NCBI RefSeq assembly: GCF_009928445.1
Contig: NZ_JAABNO010000018.1
Location: forward strand, 50,058 to 114,057
Length of the DNA stretch: 64,000 nucleotides
Reading direction: 5' to 3'
Source of the DNA: Clostridium sp. C8-1-8
Lineage (GTDB): Bacteria > Bacillota > Clostridia > Clostridiales > Clostridiaceae
Of the stretch, positions 53,557-61,066 are shown in pieces; position 1 is the stretch's first letter, and each line of letters opens with the position of its first letter. A program made the position numbers and the translations under genes. Below the pieces are notes generated by a model. That model did no database searches and was not told the DNA's origin. It was given only the letters and a program-made list of their open reading frames with translations.

Positions 53557-53823
53557 ATGATATACATAACATATTATAAAAAGGATGGAGAAATTACGGC
53601 TCCTTGCATTGTAAGTAGCACAGAGCAAATCTTTGATAGTGTTTTCGGTGTGAGAGCTGAAGAAATGAAGTTGATTTAAGATTCTTTATCTTTTAGCTTA
53701 GAAAATATAGATCAAGAAAATAGTTTTCTAAATGAAATTATTCGAGGTAATTATAAGGTGAATTTAGAAACTAAGCAACTAGAGAAAAAACAAGCTGAAC
53801 AATTTAATATTAAGTATAATTAG
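53557..53823 (+). pseudogene. Small tail gene interrupted by an in-frame TAA
   Basis: A 40-residue ORF from ATG 53557 (AGGAGGGGA upstream) ends at TAA 53677-53679. The same frame continues open directly after the stop for 47 more codons to TAG 53821, with a charged coiled-coil ending (LETKQLEKKQAEQF). An 88-codon gene with one nonsense codon, or a read-through site, is the simplest reading. The first part alone may also be functional. Confidence 0.55.
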
Positions 53824-53879
53824 TCGCTTCCGTTAAAGGGGTGGCTTTTATTATTTTGCCAAGGAAGGAGTGAAGTGAA

Positions 53880-54101
53880 ATGGATGAACTAATGAAAGCA
53901 GCGATTAGTCAAGGTCTTGGCTATGCGCTTTTTGTATTTTTACTGATATATGTATTAAAAACTACTAAGGATAGAGAGCAAAAGTTAAACGAAACTATAA
54001 CAGAAAATCAAAATATAATTGTAAAGCTAACTGAGAAGTTCAATATAGTTGAAGATATAAAAGAAGATATAAAAGGTATAAAAGACAAGATATTTAGATA
54101 G
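53880..54101 (+). CDS. BhlA/UviB-like holin-related peptide
   Basis: 73 residues. One transmembrane segment (about 9-27, LGYALFVFLLIYVLK), then a charged coiled coil, as in UviB/BhlA. AAGGAAGGAG ribosome site. It sits before the amidase in the lysis cassette. Confidence 0.82.
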   Translation: MDELMKAAISQGLGYALFVFLLIYVLKTTKDREQKLNETITENQNIIVKLTEKFNIVEDIKEDIKGIKDKIFR

Positions 54102-54113
54102 GAGATGTTTAGG

Positions 54114-54809
54114 TTGAATATAATACAAAATAATTTTGCTTGGAATGGTACTTTCACTGATGGTGAAAACAAGCCTAACAAAATAGTATGGCATAATGCT
54201 GATGCTTCAAGTTGCACTGTAGAAGATATACATAGTTGGCATCTTGCTAATGGATGGGCTGGTATAGGGTATCATTTGTTTATTAGGAAAGATGGATCAG
54301 TATATCAAGGAAGACAATTTGGTTGGAGGGGAAGTCACTGTCCTACTGCAAATTACAATAGTATTGGAGTGTGTTGTGAAGGTAAATATATGTCTGAACA
54401 AATGCCAGCAACTCAATTACAGGCTTGCTTAGAAGTTAAAGCATACTTGCAAGGTTTATATGGAAATATGCCTAGTTATGGACATAGGGAGTTATGGCAA
54501 ACAGATTGCCCTGGTATTAATTTTCCTTTGGATAATATAAAGAATGGTCAAGCACAAGTTAATACAGTAACACAAAATAATAATGTAGAAGGTGATTATA
54601 TGGCTAAGGTTTGGAGAAATGGAAATAGTGAAGAAAGAGTTTATAATGATTATAATTTAACTAATCAAATTGGGATTATTGATCCACATGAAGAAGCTGA
54701 AGCTATAGCTGATTTAGGAAATAGAATGGTAGTTATATATAATGGTGTAGATGCTAATAAAAGAGCATGTAAAAAGACAGGGTTTGTAGTGTGGCGTGGA
54801 GGACTATAA
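54114..54809 (+). CDS. Endolysin, N-acetylmuramoyl-L-alanine amidase
   Basis: About 231 residues. Amidase_2 domain with zinc ligands His27 (VWHNAD), His124 (YGHREL) and Cys132 (TDCPG), and a C-terminal wall-binding domain of about 65 residues. TTG 54114 follows AGGAGATG; ATG 54105 overlaps that site. Inside the gene, ATG 54600 is preceded by AGAAGGTGAT (54588-54597), so a separate C-terminal product of about 69 residues could be made. Confidence 0.9.
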   Translation: MNIIQNNFAWNGTFTDGENKPNKIVWHNADASSCTVEDIHSWHLANGWAGIGYHLFIRKDGSVYQGRQFGWRGSHCPTANYNSIGVCCEGKYMSEQMPATQLQACLEVKAYLQGLYGNMPSYGHRELWQTDCPGINFPLDNIKNGQAQVNTVTQNNNVEGDYMAKVWRNGNSEERVYNDYNLTNQIGIIDPHEEAEAIADLGNRMVVIYNGVDANKRACKKTGFVVWRGGL

Positions 54810-55177
54810 CTGATTGGGGAAATACCAATGAGTTTAAATTGATGTTTGCGATTTCGCTATCGTTTATATTTTGGGATTTCCCAAAGCGATTGAGTAATCT
54901 CTGATACTCGAATATTGGGGCTGTCCCAACATTCATTTTTTGAATAGTTTTTCGGAGTTTTCCGAGTAATCTCGATAGATAATTCCGATTGAGTTTTTAG
55001 CGATTTCGCGATTAACTGGTTACCGAAATGGTATTGAGTTTGGTGTACGGTGTGTACATTGTGGACATTGTTATCGTTCTTAGCGATATCTTTGATTAGT
55101 TCTGTGTCACTCGGTGTGGTCGATACTATCCACCTCATCAACAAAATAAATTTTAAATTACAAGGAGATGTATATAT
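54810..55177. other. Palindrome-rich, less AT-rich gap in the lysis cassette
   Basis: About 330 bases contain many compact inverted repeats: GGGATTTCCC, TTGGG/CCCAA, ATTCA/TGAAT, CGGA/TCCG, GCGA/TCGC (twice), TACC/GGTA, GTAC/GTAC, TATCG/CGATA. GAGTAATCTC occurs twice. CpG and GC content are clearly higher than in adjacent phage genes. A minus-strand reading frame exists but lacks a ribosome site and uses codons foreign to this genome. Confidence 0.5.
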
Positions 55178-55726
55178 ATGAATATAGAAATAATTATAGA
55201 TGTTTTATTAATGGTAAGTTGCTTAATTTCAATTTCCGCTTTGGTAGTGAGCTACTTAGAGAAGAAAGGTGTAAATGTTGAGAAAGTAATTGATACAGCA
55301 GAAGAAATAGAGAATGTTGCTGGAGAAGGAATAAACATAGCGAAGTCAATATTTCCTGATAATAAGATAGTTAACGCTATGGATTTAGTAGAAAAAGTTG
55401 CGGTAAAGTATACTAAAAATGCTGAGCAATTATATCAAGCCAATAAGCTGGATAAGGATGCTAGAAATGCTGTAGTTAAGCAACAAGTATCAAATATGCT
55501 AAAAGATTTAGGTATAGAAGAGACTGATGCGGTGAAAGAGTTTGTTGATGCGACTATAAATGAAGTATGTTGTATTCTACCTCATCAATCTGAGCAAGAT
55601 AAGACTCTACAAGCTCAATTACAACAAAGCAATAATCAGCTTCAGGCTCAGGTACAGGATTTACAACAGTCTAATATGCAACTACAAAGTAAGTTAAATA
55701 ATGTACAACAAGCAGTTCAAGCATAA
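55178..55726 (+). CDS. Phage holin, LLH-type
   Basis: 182 residues. One N-terminal transmembrane segment (about 5-27), a helical middle and a Gln-rich coiled coil (about 145-180) with repeated LQxQ units. This is the layout of LLH-type holins. AAGGAGATG ribosome site. Confidence 0.72.
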   Translation: MNIEIIIDVLLMVSCLISISALVVSYLEKKGVNVEKVIDTAEEIENVAGEGINIAKSIFPDNKIVNAMDLVEKVAVKYTKNAEQLYQANKLDKDARNAVVKQQVSNMLKDLGIEETDAVKEFVDATINEVCCILPHQSEQDKTLQAQLQQSNNQLQAQVQDLQQSNMQLQSKLNNVQQAVQA

Positions 55727-55729
55727 TAT

Positions 55730-55831
55730 ATGAAGAAACAGAAATACAATAATAAAAAGACTGAGAAATATGGTCATAAATGGGATAGCTTAATAGAGCT
55801 GTCATTCTATGAGCATTTATTAGGTCAATAA
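55730..55831 (+). CDS. Truncated DUF1064-like ORF
   Basis: 33 residues. The pattern KKQKYNNKKTEKYGHKWDSL, then a helix, resembles the first part of DUF1064 phage nuclease-like proteins, which are about four times longer. The last codons form the left arm of a terminator. Probably a remnant. Confidence 0.5.
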   Translation: MKKQKYNNKKTEKYGHKWDSLIELSFYEHLLGQ

Positions 55832-55876
55832 ATAGCTTATTATATAATAAAACAAATGCTATTTATTGACCTTTTG
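55822..55876 (+). terminator. Terminator after the lysis module
   Basis: 15-bp perfect stem AGGTCAATAAATAGC (55822-55836) with GCTATTTATTGACCT (55858-55872), loop of 21, T4. The end of the late transcript. Another inverted repeat, AATATGCAA/TTGCATATT (55921-55929, 55968-55976), follows. Confidence 0.85.
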
Positions 55877-56012
55877 TGCTGGATATAATCCATTTGTTGA
55901 CTGTATCCATTATTGGGTTCAATATGCAATAGTCAATATTATTATATTCAAGAAATATATAATTACTTTGCATATTGCAGTCAGAATATGAATTATAGTT
56001 TGAACTTTGGTT

Positions 56013-56309
56013 TTAGAGCTGAATTATTTGCTTAGCTATTTCTAAGCAGTCAGATTCAGTTTGTCTAAAAATTCCAGAAAAACTAAAATTGAAAACGTCA
56101 AATATAATTTGTCCTAGTATTTCTGTACTAATATCTTGATTAGAATTGGCGAGGTCAACGATTCTTTTTATTTCTCTGTCGTATTCGTTTGGAGTTGTAA
56201 AGTCTATAAGTTTGAATGGATCCCATTTATCAATTACTTTTTTTGTGTTTTTAAAATTAATAATATTACCACCTCCAATTGCTGGTACCCCATCTCCATG
56301 TTTTACCAA
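56013..56309 (-). CDS. Candidate immunity protein for the adjacent secreted toxin
   Basis: Up to 98 residues. ATG 56309 overlaps the toxin C-terminus by 44 bases in another frame and has no good ribosome site. A strong GGAGGTGG (56276-56269, minus strand) is followed by ATT codons at 56264 and 56261, which would give about 82 residues. Small, acidic and helical, with no recognised family. Position after a secreted toxin-like gene suggests immunity. Confidence 0.55.
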   Translation of the reverse strand: MVKHGDGVPAIGGGNIINFKNTKKVIDKWDPFKLIDFTTPNEYDREIKRIVDLANSNQDISTEILGQIIFDVFNFSFSGIFRQTESDCLEIAKQIIQL

Positions 56310-56946
56310 AATCTACATTTTTATATATAGTAATTACATTATTGACTTCTTTATCAACAACTACTGCTATGTCTCTAGTCTTGTCCCAAATAATTCTAGC
56401 ATCAGTAAATAAGTCTTCATAGTGACGACCATCCTCCATTGCTTCAGCAACTGTTTCTTCTGATAGTGAATCTGCTATTGCTTCTTGAGCAGCGTGGTAG
56501 CTTACATCAACTTGAACATTAAGATATCCAGCGATAAGCAATTCAGCTTCAAGTAACCATAATCCAGGATCTGTGTTCATATATGGTTTCATTACGCCAT
56601 TAGTATTTGAGCCATCTGAAGGTGAATGAGTGGAGTAGAATTCTTTAACTGATGGATAAAAAGCACTTTGAATATTAGAAGGTAATTTTGATAGTTGATC
56701 TTTTAAGAATTTGTCATGTTCAACAAATTGTTTTGGATCCTTTGATAACTCGTCTAATTTTGATTTAGGTAGCTTTTCGATATATTTATCGACAGAATCC
56801 ATTATCTTCTCATAGTTAGAATTCTGGGAAGATTGTGCGATTGAAGTAGATTGTTGAGAACTATCAATTGTTTTTGCATATGCAACGCTATTAAGACTAA
56901 GTGTTAATGTACTTGCTATTATTATGGAAGTTATAATTTTTTTCAT
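56266..56946 (-). CDS. Secreted protein with DUF4258/BECR-like toxin domain
   Basis: 226 residues. A clear signal peptide (MKKIITSIIIASTLTLSLNS, cleavage after AYA) and a helical middle are followed by a C-terminal region (about 150-226) with YHAAQEAIADSLSEETVAEA, RHYEDLFTDARIIWD and VVVDKEVNNVITIYKN. This order (His-bearing helix, strand, VVVD, ITIY) resembles BECR-fold RNases of the DUF4258 type. The start ATG 56946 follows GGAGATGTG. It is transcribed against the phage genes and lies beside attR. Confidence 0.6.
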   Translation of the reverse strand: MKKIITSIIIASTLTLSLNSVAYAKTIDSSQQSTSIAQSSQNSNYEKIMDSVDKYIEKLPKSKLDELSKDPKQFVEHDKFLKDQLSKLPSNIQSAFYPSVKEFYSTHSPSDGSNTNGVMKPYMNTDPGLWLLEAELLIAGYLNVQVDVSYHAAQEAIADSLSEETVAEAMEDGRHYEDLFTDARIIWDKTRDIAVVVDKEVNNVITIYKNVDFGKTWRWGTSNWRW

Positions 56947-57030
56947 AACACATCTCCTATAAAAAAAATTTTTTTTTGGATATCCAATATAAATATGATA
57001 CTTCTTTTGAGTATAAATGTAAACAGACAA
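56947..57030 (-). promoter_or_regulatory. Control region of the toxin-like gene
   Basis: On the minus strand, TTTACA, about 17 bases and TATCAT fit a promoter. The perfect palindrome TTGGATATCCAA (56976-56987) lies between it and the start codon, together with an A8/T9 tract. Likely an operator or transcript start region. Confidence 0.5.
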
Positions 57031-57502
57031 AAAGTTATTTTTTTTAAAACAAGTAAAAAAATGTTAATAAATTAGAACTGGTTTTAGCATAGAAAGTTGT
57101 ACCTTTTAGTTATTTATATATTATTGAAGCTACAATTACAAGCAAAAGTATTGTAGCTATTTTTATGTTAGCATCTATTGTTATAAAACTATTTTTAGAT
57201 TTCATATAATTCACATCACTTATGATTATGGACAAGGTGCAGAAAAAGAATACATATAATATGAAGGGATTTTTATAAATTATATCTTAAGTAATATACT
57301 CGTAAATGATATATTGTTTAAAATATAATTTATTTAATAGTTTTAATGTAAAATATAGTATAGTAACTTTACAAGGTAAGATATTATAAAGTATAATATT
57401 CATATACCAATAAATTGTAAAGATATATACCAACTGATTAAGAAATATTTATACAGTTTGAGTAGATTAAATAGTTTAAATAAATGGCACAACGGAGCGG
57501 TT
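57031..57502. other. Non-coding right arm of the prophage
   Basis: About 470 AT-rich bases with no gene I can support. It must contain the phage side of attR and, by analogy with other tyrosine integrases, arm-type binding sites; I could not define them. Confidence 0.5.
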
Positions 57503-57596
57503 CTACACTGTTCACAATGATAAAGGCAAGCCAACAAACAGTGAATTTATTGCTATGGTCGCAGATAAATTAAGACTTAAGAATAAGGTTAGCTAA
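57503..57596 (+). pseudogene. attR and stranded original 3' end of spo0A
   Basis: The first 36 bases are the attR core, identical to attL. The rest continues in the spo0A reading frame to TAA 57594-57596 and encodes the same residues as the active gene. It has no start or ribosome site and is inert until the phage excises. The five differences from the active copy are synonymous (AAT/AAC, TCT/AGT, ATC/ATT, TTG/TTA). Confidence 0.95.
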
Positions 57597-57711
57597 ACAT
57601 AAATTGGTTCTATAACACTCATTATAAAGTTTTATAAGGCTGCAATAAGATAACAATAGCTTATAGTATATTTAATTATGATTTATAAACTTTAAAAAGT
57701 TTTGATAAAAA

Positions 57712-57751
57712 CCTTCTATTTTCATAGAGATATGATTATAGAAGGCTTTTT
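57712..57751 (+). terminator. Original spo0A terminator
   Basis: CCTTCTAT (57712-57719) with ATAGAAGG (57738-57745), then CTTTTTATTT. In an unlysogenised strain this would end the spo0A transcript. Confidence 0.85.
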
Positions 57752-58071
57752 ATTTGTAAGAAGTATCATAGTAATATTTTGAATAGAACATTGAATTAAA
57801 ACTGGGGATATTTATAAAAAAGAATAGATAAGAAAGAGTAGTGAGAAGGATTGTTTTTGAATGAAGCCTAATTATTAAAGTCTTTTAAAAGTAGATCAAT
57901 AAGGATTATGAGACTATTATATAAATTAATTCAAAGGAATTTGATAGACTCAGAACTGATTGCATAAGAAGTGAAGTTTGTGATATTGTTTGCATATAGT
58001 TGTATAATATGGTTATAAGAGGAATAGAGTTAATATATAAATAATGAAATTTTATCTAGAAGGGGAGTATT
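57752..58071. other. Intergenic interval
   Basis: No gene, RNA motif or clear promoter recognised in these 320 AT-rich bases. Confidence 0.5.
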
Positions 58072-58275
58072 ATGAAGAAGCGGTTATCATATTATGATTG
58101 CAATTTGATTAAAGAATTAATTAAGTTAGGGTTTGGAGTAATATGCCTTCTCATAGAAACTATATATGGTTTTGATGTAATATCGCTTAATTTTCAATTT
58201 ATGATTAGTATCCTTGTTATTGCATGTGGAAACGTAGAGTTCATTTTTAATGTTTTATGTAATGAATCTAGATAA
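58072..58275 (+). CDS. Small two-pass membrane protein
   Basis: 67 residues, hydrophobic helices at about 19-35 and 42-60. AGAAGGGGAG ribosome site. No family recognised. Confidence 0.6.
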   Translation: MKKRLSYYDCNLIKELIKLGFGVICLLIETIYGFDVISLNFQFMISILVIACGNVEFIFNVLCNESR

Positions 58276-58488
58276 AGTAGTTTTTTAGTAGTAGGTTAGT
58301 GTATGATTATTAAAGGCTATCAATAATATATATGGATGGGCTTCTTCAGAAACTGAGATTATTTGAAAACTATTTTATATGATTTATAAGATAGTTGATA
58401 TAATAATAAATTGTTAATAATTTGAAAAGCTATATAACTTTATTGACTTACTAGTATAAAAATAATATAATTAAGAAAAGTTAATAAT

Positions 58489-58626
58489 ATTTATCAAGAG
58501 TCATGGAAGAGGATTAGCTCGCTATTACCGTGGCACCAACCTGCAGCTTAATGCAAGGTGGTAAAACTAATAATGATAAGTAGGTTTTGGTCTTCAATAC
58601 CTCTTATCTTTTGATAGAGGTTTTTA
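58489..58626 (+). promoter_or_regulatory. S-box-like (divergent SAM-I) riboswitch with terminator
   Basis: TTATCAAGAG at 58491 and TGATAAG at 58574 form P1. CATGG/CCGTG (58503, 58529) is a P2-like pair. GGCACCAACC...AAGGTGGTAA resembles the conserved S-box P3 core (GCAACC...GGTGCTAA). A terminator CCTCTTATC/GATAGAGG with T6 ends at 58626. The junctions differ from the canonical aptamer, so this may be a variant or a decayed copy. Confidence 0.5.
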
Positions 58627-58741
58627 ATTTTTGGTTTTAAAAAAGTATATTTTAAATAAAGTTGTTAATAAATATGCTTATATGACTTAAAGGCATATAT
58701 ATGATAAAGAGTAATAAAGAAAAATTATAATTGAATAAGAT

Positions 58742-58891
58742 TGCTTATAAAGAGTAAGGGAGAGAATGGGCTCGATGAACTTACAGCAACCTACTAAGGT
58801 GTGGTGCTAATACCTACCATATTTCATATGGGACTATAAGATTAATAGATTATGGCTTCCTTATGATTGATAGATCAAAGGAAGTTTTTTT
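58742..58891 (+). promoter_or_regulatory. SAM-I riboswitch (S-box) with terminator
   Basis: CTTATAAAGAG (58744), GGGAGAGAATGGGCTCGATGAA and CAGCAACC (58784) then GGTGTGGTGCTAATACC (58798) and ATAAG (58836) reproduce the S-box order P1-P2-P3-P1. Terminator: CTTCCTT (58856) with AAGGAAG (58878) and T7. No methionine or cysteine gene follows; the next gene is a hypothetical 240 bases away. Confidence 0.85.
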
Positions 58892-59037
58892 ATTCTTTAA
58901 GAAATTATATTTTATATAAATATATGTAAAAGTATGTGTCGACAGCTTAAATATAGATTATGGCAGAAAGAATAAGAAAGAAAAATTATGGAGCCTGCCC
59001 AATTTTTTTCATATGCATGGGGAAAGGCAGATGGCAA
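58885..59037 (+). repeat. Dispersed element, copy A
   Basis: From the T tract of the riboswitch terminator (TTTTTTTATTCTTT) to GGCAGATGGC, about 150 bases align without large gaps to 63848-64000. Conserved parts include AGAAAGAATAA and a terminal stem CTGCC/GGCAG in GCCTGCC...GGCAGATG. No ORF. Either a regulatory RNA family or a repeat inserted after terminators. Confidence 0.6.
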
Positions 59038-59127
59038 AAAAATTCACTAAAGAAAGTTATTTTAGGGAAGTTTAATTATCTATGGGTATATATGAGATTG
59101 AAGATTTTATAAAGGAGAGAAATATAT

Positions 59128-59484
59128 ATGAAGGGACTAAATGCAGCAAATAAAAGAGTAGTAGTCGGAGGAGGAACTTTTACAGATTCTTTGATAAGGA
59201 ATACTGCTAGTACAGAAGAATATGTAGAATATGTTATTTCGCTGATTAATAATTATTTATTCAGTGGAAAGGATATTGTAGATTATCTAATGGATTCGGA
59301 AAATCTATATTTATATCATGGCGAGGATGAAATCTTAAATCTTTCACAAAAATATATAGATAGCTTTAGGCAGTCAGGAATATTGGCCTTTGACAAGTTT
59401 ATAATAGAAATATTGTCCGCTAATGGTTTTGAGCTAAATAAGAGAAACAATTATTATGATAAATTGAGAAAAGCTTCTATGTAG
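59128..59484 (+). CDS. Hypothetical protein
   Basis: 118 residues, starting MKGLNAANKRVVVGGGTFTD, then helical. AAAGGAGAG ribosome site. It follows element A and the tandem riboswitches by about 90 bases. I recognise no family. Confidence 0.6.
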   Translation: MKGLNAANKRVVVGGGTFTDSLIRNTASTEEYVEYVISLINNYLFSGKDIVDYLMDSENLYLYHGEDEILNLSQKYIDSFRQSGILAFDKFIIEILSANGFELNKRNNYYDKLRKASM

Positions 59485-59731
59485 TTAGAAGGATTTAATC
59501 TGTTTACTTTTGTGAATATCTGGTATATTATTGAATTTAAAAGTATATAGGGTTTCATTACATTTAGTAACTTATGCTTGCTCTAAAAGCTTAGCTTCTT
59601 AGGGGAAGGACATGTATATGTTAATAGTTGAATTAAGAACTCTATAAAGATGAGGCACTTCAACTTGACAATATAGATTGCTTAATAAGTGGAGCGTCTA
59701 TATAATAGCTAAGCAGTTATGGAGGTTTATT
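59485..59731. other. Intergenic interval before nudF
   Basis: About 245 bases without a gene. The nudF ribosome site (ATGGAGG) lies at its end. Confidence 0.5.
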
Positions 59732-60256
59732 ATGGAATATAATTTGAATGAAAATACTTTAGAAGAGGAATTAAAATATACTGGAGATTTTATAAAAGTT
59801 GTAAGAACGAAAGTAACTCTTCCTGATGGAAGGGAAGGGCATAGAGATATAGTAAGGCATCCTGGTGCAGTTGCTATAGTGGCTATTAAGGATGATGGAA
59901 AAATACTAGTAGTTGAGCAATTTAGAAAGCCAGTTGAGAAAGAATTGCTAGAGATTCCAGCGGGAAAGCTTAATAAAGGAGAAGATCCTTTGGAAGCTGC
60001 AAAAAGGGAGCTTAAAGAGGAAACTGGATATAGCTGTGAGGATATTCAGTACTTAGGTAAAATAGCCACCGCACCTGGATTCTGTGATGAATATATATCT
60101 ATATATAAGGCTACAGGATTAACTAAAGGAAACACGGAATTTGATGAGGATGAGTTTATTAATCTTAAAGAATTTAGTTTAGAAGACTTAAAAATAATGA
60201 TAAGAGAAGGAAAAATTGAGGATGGCAAGACTATTGCATCGCTTCAGTTCTTATAA
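59732..60256 (+). CDS. nudF: ADP-ribose pyrophosphatase (Nudix)
   Basis: 174 residues. Nudix box G-x5-E-x7-REUxEExGU is seen as GKLNKGEDPLEAAKRELKEE followed by TGY (about 93-115), with the downstream APGFCDE typical of ADP-ribose hydrolases. ATG 59732 follows GGAGG. Position before spoIIM is conserved in Firmicutes. Confidence 0.92.
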   Translation: MEYNLNENTLEEELKYTGDFIKVVRTKVTLPDGREGHRDIVRHPGAVAIVAIKDDGKILVVEQFRKPVEKELLEIPAGKLNKGEDPLEAAKRELKEETGYSCEDIQYLGKIATAPGFCDEYISIYKATGLTKGNTEFDEDEFINLKEFSLEDLKIMIREGKIEDGKTIASLQFL

Positions 60257-60425
60257 GCTTTAGTGCTTTATAAAATATATACTACAATCGGTTATATATT
60301 TAAATGTATAAAATCTTAAGTAAGGAAAAAGTTCATCTTATATTCACCATTTACATAATTTCTTTAAGTATATCTTTGAAGATTTGAACATAATATTTAT
60401 TAAGGAAAAAAAGGGGGATAAAAAG

Positions 60426-61055
60426 ATGAACGCATTTATTAATAAGATCAATGAAAACTTAAGAGAAAATAAACTGATTTACATCATAATTACAATTACT
60501 TTTATAATTGGTTTGATTTTAGGTGTGTATTCGACCTTGTATATGAGCCAATCAAGTAAAAGTGATGTTACAAGTTATTTTAACAGTTTTGTTTCTTCGG
60601 TTAGTGACAAGCAGATTAATTATAAGGACTTGGTAATAGAATCTGTAAAAAACAATTTAATATTTTTTGTTTCAATACTGCTTCTAGGACTTATTTTTAT
60701 AGGAGCACCTTTTGTTCTTCTTATAGTTCTTGGAAAAGGTTTTTTAATTGGATTTTCATTTTCGCTATTAGTTAATGTACTTGGCAATAGAGGAATTGGA
60801 CTAGCTCTCATAGCGCTGCTTCCTCAAAATATTGTAATTGTTCCATTTATAATAATATGTAGTAGTCTTTCAATACAGTTTTCTATGGCAAAGCTTAAAA
60901 GCAAATTTACTAAATCAATTATGTCAAATGAAGCAATAGTTAGTTATGTTAACTTCTACTTGTTTTCAGCGGTATTTCTAGTTGCTGGAATTTTCTTGGA
61001 AACATATATAGTTCCTAACCTAATGAAAATAATAATTAAGAAATTTTATGTATAG
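60426..61055 (+). CDS. spoIIM: SpoIIM, stage II sporulation protein
   Basis: 209 residues, five to six transmembrane segments, with GIGLALIALLPQNIVIVPFI in the conserved core. Member of the DMP complex (SpoIID-M-P) that remodels septal peptidoglycan during engulfment. ATG 60426 follows AAGGGGGA; an upstream ATG would skip this site. Confidence 0.92.
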   Translation: MNAFINKINENLRENKLIYIIITITFIIGLILGVYSTLYMSQSSKSDVTSYFNSFVSSVSDKQINYKDLVIESVKNNLIFFVSILLLGLIFIGAPFVLLIVLGKGFLIGFSFSLLVNVLGNRGIGLALIALLPQNIVIVPFIIICSSLSIQFSMAKLKSKFTKSIMSNEAIVSYVNFYLFSAVFLVAGIFLETYIVPNLMKIIIKKFYV

Positions 61056-61066
61056 GATGTTATGAT

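Larger units (their letters stand above)
17956..57538 (+). mobile_element. Prophage of about 39.5 kb integrated in the 3' end of spo0A
   Basis: Bounded by identical 36-bp copies at 17956-17991 and 57503-57538. It begins with a tyrosine integrase next to attL, has lysogeny and replication modules, packaging, head, tail and lysis modules in the usual order for a long-tailed (siphovirus-type) phage, and ends with a minus-strand toxin-like gene before attR. The structural and lysis genes look complete, so it may be inducible. The boundaries are direct observations; inducibility is inference. Confidence 0.95.

Noticed and set aside
54857..55144. Minus-strand protein-coding frame in the palindrome-rich gap
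   Set aside because: No ribosome site, codon use unlike the genome, and the sequence is better explained by the dense palindromes.
56136..56412. Plus-strand reading frames opposite the toxin-like gene
   Set aside because: They mirror the minus-strand toxin and immunity genes, which have a signal peptide and ribosome sites; the plus frames have neither.
59678..59731. Longer N-terminus for the Nudix protein
   Set aside because: The upstream in-frame start has no ribosome site, whereas GGAGG directly precedes ATG 59732 and the resulting length matches the family.
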